A stretch of 9,130 nucleotides of DNA from an uncultured Kangiella sp. Lineage in GTDB: Bacteria; Pseudomonadota; Gammaproteobacteria; Enterobacterales; DSM-103792. Below, piece after piece: positions 6,512-9,130 of this stretch. Every line of letters begins with the position of its first letter. Position 1 is the stretch's first letter. The DNA lies in contig CAMLNB010000141.1 of the NCBI GenBank assembly GCA_946481205.1, positions 1-9,130 of the forward strand, in the 5' to 3' direction. Made by a program: the position numbers and the translations under genes. The notes beneath the pieces are model-generated. The model was not told the origin of the DNA. It was given only the letters and a program-made list of their open reading frames with translations, and searched no databases.

Positions 6512-7044
6512 TTGTCGCCTCCCGGTTCCTGCTCGGTCGGATTTTCCTCGGGTGGCTCGCCAGACTCGGGATTGGCTTCAGGATTCTCTTCTTTGCCGCC
6601 TTCGCTATAACCGGTGTCGCCGTCATCGACACTCGGTGCGCTGATCTGCTCGGGCCGATCAGTGACAAAGCCGGACAGCCGAACGATGGGGGTTTCGTCT
6701 TCGCGTTCGGTGCGGACTTCGATATCGACGCGGCGCAGCTTCGGGTCAGCTGTCTCCTCGACCTTGCGAGTCCAGAACCATTCGTGGCCGGTCATTTCCT
6801 CGGTGCCATCAGTCAGGCCGATCGACGGCCAGGTGGCCTGCAGTTTGACTTCAGTCAGCTGATTCATCGCGACCCAGTGCGCGATGGTTCTGCGTTCGAG
6901 ATGGCTCTGTGCGGCCAAGGAGGTTGTGATGCCATTGATCATCGCCGCGGCGGTGATCGCAAAAATAGCCAAGGCAACCAGCACTTCCAGAAGGGTGAAA
7001 CCGCGCTGACCTGCCTGATCGAGCGAGCGATTACTTGCCATCAT
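6508..7044 (-). CDS. gspI: GspI, minor pseudopilin with an acidic C-terminal extension
   Basis: A 178-residue minor pseudopilin. The leader ends GQRG (12-15), followed by FTLLEVLVALAIFAITAAAMI (Phe +1, Glu +5). The GspI core follows, including AHWVAMNQLTEVKLQATWP (55-73) and the block DPKLRRVDIEV (100-110). GspI is usually about 120-130 residues. Here, after about residue 131, a 47-residue tail of low complexity appears (15 acidic residues, 7 prolines, Asn-Pro-Glu-like repeats). Two adjacent ATGs, 7044 and 7041, are possible; both overlap the gspH end (14 or 11 bases) and have only a weak GAG-type site upstream. The frame is open to an ATG at 7113 inside gspH, which would give an implausibly long leader. 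GspI nucleates the tip complex with GspJ and GspK. Confidence 0.94.
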   Translation of the reverse strand: MMASNRSLDQAGQRGFTLLEVLVALAIFAITAAAMINGITTSLAAQSHLERRTIAHWVAMNQLTEVKLQATWPSIGLTDGTEEMTGHEWFWTRKVEETADPKLRRVDIEVRTEREDETPIVRLSGFVTDRPEQISAPSVDDGDTGYSEGGKEENPEANPESGEPPEENPTEQEPGGDK

Positions 7045-7936
7045 TGCTGCGCTCGCGGTTGGCTTTGCGATCCGACGCTCGATCAGAGCTTCTATCTGAG
7101 TTACGACCGCCACCGATCAGATTGCTGTTGTTCTGGCCGGCTTCGAGCTCGGCATTTTCTTCGGCTTGTGCTTCCGGATCCGGATTGTCCCAGGGCTCGG
7201 TCAAATCGCTGAGCAAATCGCCCTGAATCGGGCCTTCAAATTTGATGTCACCAAACTCGGTGGTGCGCAGGCGATAGAACACCGGCTGATCATCGCGATT
7301 GCCAATCGCCACCACAAAAGGATTCACTTCGCCACTGGACAGCAGGAACACCTGAGGCAGCAGCTTCGGCGCGTCATCGTTCTCTTCTTCGTCACCGGCT
7401 TCAGTAGTCTTGGCGGTGGTGGCCTTTTCTGCATCGGATTCGGCGCCGTTGGGCAGGGCCGAATCCTTGTCATCACTCTCCTTGCCGCTCAGTGAAGATG
7501 ACTTGGCGTTTTGGGTGGACTTCAGGTTGGCGGATTTTTCCTGCTCTTCATCACTCACCACTTCACCGTCTTCAGTGATGCGAGCACCGGGTAGTCGGGC
7601 GCCGGCCAGTTTGAAACCCTCGATCTCCAACGCCAGCTCGAAGCCTTCTGGCAAGGCGTAGCGTTGGTAGGCCTTGTCATCGCTGACGGGTGACCAGCGG
7701 TCTTCGCCAAAGGTGACAAATTGATATTCGGTTTCGGTGACAACCAAACCATACTCGACGCCGTGCAATTGTGCTTCTTCAATCGCCAGCTTCAATTTGG
7801 CCTGCAGTTTTTCGGTTTCGTCGCGAGCAATGGCGTCGCGATTATCGCTGCCGACCATCACCATTGCGCCCGCCATCAAGCCGATGATCACCAGGACCAC
7901 CAGAATCTCGATCAGGGTAAAGCCGCGGGCGCGCAT
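7031..7936 (-). CDS. gspH: GspH, minor pseudopilin with large acidic insertion and charged tail
   Basis: A 301-residue GspH, against roughly 170-200 in typical members. The short leader MRARG precedes FTLIEILVVLVIIGLMAGAMV (Phe +1, Glu +5). Core blocks LQAKLKLAIEEAQLHGVEYG (44-63) and PQVFLLSSGEVNPFVVAIG (194-212) identify the family. Between them, residues 121-190 form a low-complexity insertion with 21 Asp/Glu, 7 Lys, and no Arg or aromatic residues. After about residue 240 comes a tail that is first acidic and then basic, with three Ser-Asp-Arg units (280-290). GspH is thought to connect the GspI-J-K tip to the GspG shaft. The ATG follows gspG by 29 bases with no clear ribosome site; the short leader fits prepilins, so I keep this start. 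The stop overlaps gspI. Confidence 0.93.
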   Translation of the reverse strand: MRARGFTLIEILVVLVIIGLMAGAMVMVGSDNRDAIARDETEKLQAKLKLAIEEAQLHGVEYGLVVTETEYQFVTFGEDRWSPVSDDKAYQRYALPEGFELALEIEGFKLAGARLPGARITEDGEVVSDEEQEKSANLKSTQNAKSSSLSGKESDDKDSALPNGAESDAEKATTAKTTEAGDEEENDDAPKLLPQVFLLSSGEVNPFVVAIGNRDDQPVFYRLRTTEFGDIKFEGPIQGDLLSDLTEPWDNPDPEAQAEENAELEAGQNNSNLIGGGRNSDRSSDRASDRKANRERSNDGK

Positions 7937-7965
7937 GGCAATCGGAATCGGTGCGATTGGTGTGA
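7937..7965 (-). promoter_or_regulatory. gspG-gspH spacer with hairpin next to the gspH start and no clear SD
   Basis: The 29-base spacer contains 6-bp arms CAATCG/CGATTG (7939-7944 and 7954-7959) with a 9-base loop, ending two bases before the gspH ATG. No AGGAG-like sequence is present. If folded, the hairpin would cover the usual ribosome-binding zone, consistent with low translation of a minor pseudopilin; this is inference. Confidence 0.35.
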
Positions 7966-8427
7966 TCAGTTTTCGCCAGACAGGTTGTCATCCCAATTGC
8001 CGATATCGGCATTGGCGCCTTCGCCGCCAATTTCCCCATCGGCGCCAAGTGAGAACACATCGTACTCACTGCGTTCGCCCGGGAACACGTATTGATAGTC
8101 GCGGCCCCACGGATCTTTCTCCAGTTTTTGGATGTAGCCGCCTTGTTTGTAGTTGCGCGGTTCCGGGTCGGTGTTCGGTTTGACTTTCAGCGAGGGCAAG
8201 CCTTGCTCGGTGCTTGGATAAACAAAGTTATCCATCTTGTAGCGCTCCAGCGCCATGGTCAGCGTCGCGATGTCTTGCTTGGCGCGGGTTACCGCAGCGC
8301 GGTCAACATCGCCGCCGATGTTTAGCATCACCGCCGTCGCCAGAATGCCGATGATCACCAGCACGACCATGATTTCGAGCAGGGTGAAGCCCTGTGTCTT
8401 GGCGCGTTGCAGCAGTTTGCGTTTCAT
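7966..8427 (-). CDS. gspG: GspG, major pseudopilin of type II secretion
   Basis: A 153-residue major pseudopilin, the shaft subunit of the periplasmic pseudopilus that pushes folded substrates through the secretin. The leader ends KTQG (10-13) and is followed by FTLLEIMVVLVIIGILATAVM, with Phe +1 and Glu +5 for GspO processing. Family blocks follow: RAKQDIATLTMALERYKMDN (about 44-63), YPSTEQGLPSL (about 65-75), and the C-terminal DPWGRDYQYVFPGERSEYDV and SLGADGEIGGEGANADIGNW segments that form the calcium-binding region. Start at 8427 is chosen over ATGs at 8442 and 8496 because GAGGA (8436-8440) lies 8 bases upstream. Length is normal. Its message is preceded by a strong hairpin after gspF, which may help give GspG its expected excess over neighbours. 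Confidence 0.97.
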   Translation of the reverse strand: MKRKLLQRAKTQGFTLLEIMVVLVIIGILATAVMLNIGGDVDRAAVTRAKQDIATLTMALERYKMDNFVYPSTEQGLPSLKVKPNTDPEPRNYKQGGYIQKLEKDPWGRDYQYVFPGERSEYDVFSLGADGEIGGEGANADIGNWDDNLSGEN

Positions 8428-8457
8428 GACTTGAATCCTCATCACTTTCTTACGTGG

Positions 8458-8485
8458 GCATCGTGGTGCGGAACACCGACGATGC
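8458..8485 (-). other. Strong mRNA hairpin between gspF and gspG
   Basis: Beginning on the base after the gspF TAA, the coding strand reads GCATCGT, a bulged C, GGTG, a 5-base TTCCG loop, CACC and ACGATGC: an 11-bp stem with a single bulge. No U-run follows (next bases CCACGTAAGAAAG), so it does not look like an intrinsic terminator. Its location just 5' of the gspG ribosome site suggests a processing or stabilising element for the gspG message. Confidence 0.6.
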
Positions 8486-9130
8486 TTATCGACCAATCAA
8501 TTCGTTCATCTGGAAAATCGGCAGCAGAATCGCCAACACGATGCAAAGCACAACCACGCCCATGCTTAGGATCAGCAAGGGTTCCAGCAATCCCAGCGTG
8601 ACACCAACCATGGCTTCAAATTCGCGCTCATGGTTCTCTGCAGCTTTTGCCAGCATATTGTCCAGCTCACCGGAACTTTCGCCGGAGCCGATCATATGCA
8701 CCAGCATCGGCGGGAAGGCATCGCTACGATTCAGCGCCGAACGCAGGCTGCTGCCTTCGCGCACCCTTGTCGTCGCGTCCTTGATCACTTCCTGCAGATA
8801 GCGGTTGTTGACGACTTCGCCAGCAATACGCAGTCCCTCCAGCAGCGGCACCGCGCTGGAGGTCAGAATGCTGAGGGTACGGGCAAATCGGGCGGTGTTG
8901 ACGCCGCGCGTCAGCCGGCCAACCAGCGGCCAGCGCAGCAGCTTGCGATCAAACCGCAGGCGGAACGCCGGTTGCTTCAGCAAGCGCCGGGCGGTGAATA
9001 CTGCGGTCACAATCGTTGCCGCAAGCAGCCACCACCAGTTCTGCAGAAATTCCGACAGATTGATCATGATCCGAGTCAGCAGCGGCAACTCACGACCGAC
9101 CTGATCAAACTGTTCGACGACTTTCGGCAC
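8486..9130 (-). CDS. gspF: GspF, type II secretion polytopic inner-membrane platform protein (5' part outside window)
   Basis: The C-terminal 214 residues of GspF, about half of the usual roughly 400. GspF is the multi-pass platform protein that works with the GspE ATPase to feed pseudopilins into the growing pseudopilus. The visible part opens with VPKVVEQFDQVGRELPLLTR, then a membrane helix (about 33-50, WWLLAATIVTAVFTARRLL). The second cytoplasmic repeat follows, with the motifs ARFARTLSILTSSAVPLLEGL (about 80-100) and FPPMLVHMIGSGESSGELDNML (about 139-160). The last membrane helix is at about 183-206, ending PIFQMNELI. The first visible codon is GTG, which is internal and not a start. The gene stops with TAA, 58 bases before gspG. 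gspE is expected just upstream, outside the window. Confidence 0.96.
   Translation of the reverse strand: MPKVVEQFDQVGRELPLLTRIMINLSEFLQNWWWLLAATIVTAVFTARRLLKQPAFRLRFDRKLLRWPLVGRLTRGVNTARFARTLSILTSSAVPLLEGLRIAGEVVNNRYLQEVIKDATTRVREGSSLRSALNRSDAFPPMLVHMIGSGESSGELDNMLAKAAENHEREFEAMVGVTLGLLEPLLILSMGVVVLCIVLAILLPIFQMNELIGR

Noticed and set aside
7045..7113. Longer GspI starting at ATG 7113
   Set aside because: Translates the GspH tail in another frame and makes a prepilin leader of 38 residues, far longer than usual.
8458..8485. Intrinsic terminator between gspF and gspG
   Set aside because: The stem is good but there is no U-tract after it, and the operon clearly continues.
8428..8496. Longer GspG starting at ATG 8496 or 8442
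   Set aside because: The upstream part translates the gspF-gspG hairpin and the SD; ATG 8427 has GAGGA at 8-base spacing and a normal leader.
1..9130. Mobile elements, CRISPR arrays, tRNA or rRNA genes
   Set aside because: No transposase or integrase frames, no regularly spaced repeats, and no RNA-gene-like segments were seen; the window is filled by genes in conserved order.

Overview
The window looks like a chromosomal segment of a moderately GC-rich gammaproteobacterium. The gene families, their order and the neighbouring nucleotide-metabolism genes all fit that group. No genus can be named from the sequence alone. Every gene reads on the minus strand, and no gap between genes exceeds about 145 bases.

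From about 9130 down to 2291 lies the distal part of a type II secretion (general secretory pathway) operon in canonical order: gspF (3' half only), gspG, gspH, gspI, gspJ, gspK, gspL, gspM, gspN. It encodes the inner-membrane platform (GspF, GspL, GspM), the major pseudopilin (GspG), the four minor pseudopilins expected at the pseudopilus tip (GspH, GspI, GspJ, GspK) and the accessory protein GspN. gspC, gspD and gspE are not visible and would be expected beyond the right edge. Genes are tightly packed, with 4-base ATGA overlaps at gspI/J, gspL/M and gspM/N and 14-base overlaps at gspH/I and gspJ/K. The three spaced junctions (gspF-G, gspG-H, gspK-L) each contain an inverted repeat able to fold in the mRNA.

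From 2147 down to the left edge is a second cluster of nucleotide-housekeeping enzymes: a YrfG-like HAD nucleotidase, the Nudix hydrolase NudE, and CysQ (3'(2'),5'-bisphosphate nucleotidase, cut by the left edge). yrfG and nudE overlap by 4 bases. A 143-base gap after gspN holds a small hairpin and a concentric inverted repeat resembling a dispersed repeat or an operator.

The locus is a recognisable T2SS, not a new system. The unusual part is that three of the four tip pseudopilins carry extra low-complexity sequence: GspH has an acidic internal insertion of about 70 residues plus a tail of about 60, GspI has an acidic Pro/Glu tail of about 47, and GspK has a Gly/Pro-rich loop. The intergenic RNA structures, including a possible hairpin-bridged ribosome site for gspL, are the other points worth checking.
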